From QQUD01 sp039029915 (GTDB taxonomy: Bacteria > Chloroflexota > Anaerolineae > Promineifilales > Promineifilaceae), in the NCBI GenBank assembly GCA_039029915.1, contig JBCCFD010000204.1, positions 1-13,212 on the forward strand: 13,212 nucleotides of DNA. Reading direction: 5' to 3'. The notes below the pieces were generated by a model. It searched no databases. It was not told the DNA's origin and saw nothing but the letters and a program-made list of their open reading frames with translations. The translations under genes were made by a program, and so were the position numbers. Shown here one piece after another: positions 12,663 through 13,212 of this stretch. Position 1 is the stretch's first letter. Each line of letters opens with the position of its first letter.

Positions 12663-13212
12663 TTAGTAGGTGATGTCTAATAAATCTTCAGCAATTTGAC
12701 GGAGCTTTTGCACATCCATTTCGCTAATTCGCTTGGCGGTGTCAAGATAGCTCACATTGACTGGATTAACTAAAAATTGCTGTAGATCAGGGGTCATGCG
12801 ATCAAATTGCCGGTTTAATTTATGACGAGCTTCATGACGCCCCATTGGGCCTCTCTCATCATCTAAAAAGTCTGCTGGTGATGCGCCCATAAAGCGGCAG
12901 AGAGATTCAAGGTGTATGTAAGGAACGGCCGTATCCCCTGACTCATATGCTTCAATTGCCACAGTTGATTCACCAACATGATCGGCTAGCTCATCAAGGG
13001 TTTTACGAGATTTGAGGCGAAGCTGCTTAAGCAACACCCCTATGACGCGATTTCGAAGTGTTACCCACTCCTGATAGTTGACCATTTCGGGGTCGACTAA
13101 CTGTTGGGTGCCCCAAAAATACCCCATTGGCACATCTAAATAGATAGCCAAAGCCTCTAAGTCTGGTAGAGATAGATTAGCAGAGCCATCCTCAATTTTC
13201 AGATAATCATCC
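12663..13212 (-). CDS. Regulator with two XRE-type helix-turn-helix domains; 5' end outside window
   Basis: The frame is open from the right edge (first whole codon at 13211) to TAA at 12663, giving 183 visible codons. An internal TTG at 13151 could mimic a start, but the residues before it (YLKIEDGSANLSLPDLEAL) continue into AIYLDVPMGYFWG, the second half of a Cro/C1-type helix-turn-helix, so the gene clearly begins outside. A second such domain follows at about visible residues 50-105: a basic helix (LKQLRLKSRKTLDELADHVG), recognition region (ESTVAIEAYESGD) and LESLCRFMGASPADFLDDE. The polar C-terminal ~70 residues have no recognised motif. Tandem HTH units in one chain suggest binding to closely spaced half-sites. 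It may regulate the following TPR gene or itself; target unknown. One ACGGCCGT copy is at 12925-12932. Confidence 0.78.
   Translation of the reverse strand, partial: DDYLKIEDGSANLSLPDLEALAIYLDVPMGYFWGTQQLVDPEMVNYQEWVTLRNRVIGVLLKQLRLKSRKTLDELADHVGESTVAIEAYESGDTAVPYIHLESLCRFMGASPADFLDDERGPMGRHEARHKLNRQFDRMTPDLQQFLVNPVNVSYLDTAKRISEMDVQKLRQIAEDLLDITY

Larger units (their letters stand above)
1044..12932. repeat. Dispersed palindromic octamer ACGGCCGT, 15 copies
   Basis: Copies begin at 1044, 1099, 3008, 3248, 6949, 7451, 7545, 8190, 8265, 9767, 10780, 10959, 11227, 11263 and 12925. Thirteen are preceded by A, and nine are the full decamer AACGGCCGTT. All lie in coding sequence. Read along each gene they fall in all three frames: Thr-Ala-Val eight times, Gly-Arg four, Arg-Pro three. 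Chance expectation for one octamer in 13.2 kb is about 0.2. Near-matches TCGGCCGT occur at 550, 3295 and 3980. No exact copy lies in 1-1043 or 3256-6948. Confidence 0.85.

Noticed and set aside
12663..13151. A complete 162-aa regulator starting at the TTG at 13151
   Set aside because: The open frame continues to the window edge and the upstream residues complete a helix-turn-helix, so the gene is partial.

Overview
The window looks like chromosomal housekeeping and accessory DNA from a moderately AT-leaning bacterium. Several proteins (the Si-specific transhydrogenase-like flavoprotein, the MerR/B12 photoregulator next to a photolyase, paired CNNM/CorC proteins, M32 carboxypeptidase) read like Chloroflexota (Anaerolineae-like) homologues. 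That assignment is inferred from remembered family resemblance; no rRNA or other phylogenetic marker is present. There are no rRNA or tRNA genes, insertion sequences, CRISPR arrays or recognisable defence or biosynthetic clusters.

Layout. (1) 1-965, minus: the N-terminal ~60% of a soluble pyridine-nucleotide transhydrogenase that runs in frame into an Hsp90/HtpG segment at the window edge, either a real fusion or an assembly chimera. (2) 1039-2451, plus: a tight three-gene operon of a VOC/glyoxalase-fold protein and two unrecognised membrane-associated proteins with overlapping ends. (3) 2675-3409, minus: an N-formylglutamate amidohydrolase-like metallohydrolase. (4) 3410-3901: a 0.5 kb gap holding a near-consensus plus-strand promoter and, ~340 bases later, a clear intrinsic terminator, with no convincing gene between them. 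(5) 3902-7243, plus: two tandem CNNM/CorC (DUF21-CBS-CBS-CorC_HlyC) membrane proteins and a small four-helix membrane protein, all overlapping, closed by a 16-bp-stem terminator. (6) 7343-8848, minus: an M32 carboxypeptidase. (7) 8849-9186: an elaborate control region with a TTGACA-17-TATACT promoter, ~11-bp-phased A-tract repeats, an inverted repeat, a terminator-like hairpin and a 16-codon leader ORF. (8) 9187-11907, plus: a CarH/LitR-type B12-dependent photoreceptor repressor directly abutting a class I CPD photolyase. (9) 11988-12536, minus: a TPR protein. (10) 12663-13212, minus: a partial regulator with two XRE-type helix-turn-helix domains.

The most coherent functional unit is the light-responsive repair operon: adenosylcobalamin bound by the regulator would be destroyed by light, releasing the promoter and raising both the regulator and the light-powered DNA repair enzyme. 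The two CNNM/CorC proteins are probably divalent-cation (Mg2+/Co2+) efflux proteins.

The strongest signal that no gene explains is at DNA level: the palindrome ACGGCCGT occurs 15 times in 13.2 kb against about 0.2 expected by chance. All copies are inside genes, in all three reading frames and on genes of both orientations, resembling the highly iterated palindromes of cyanobacteria.
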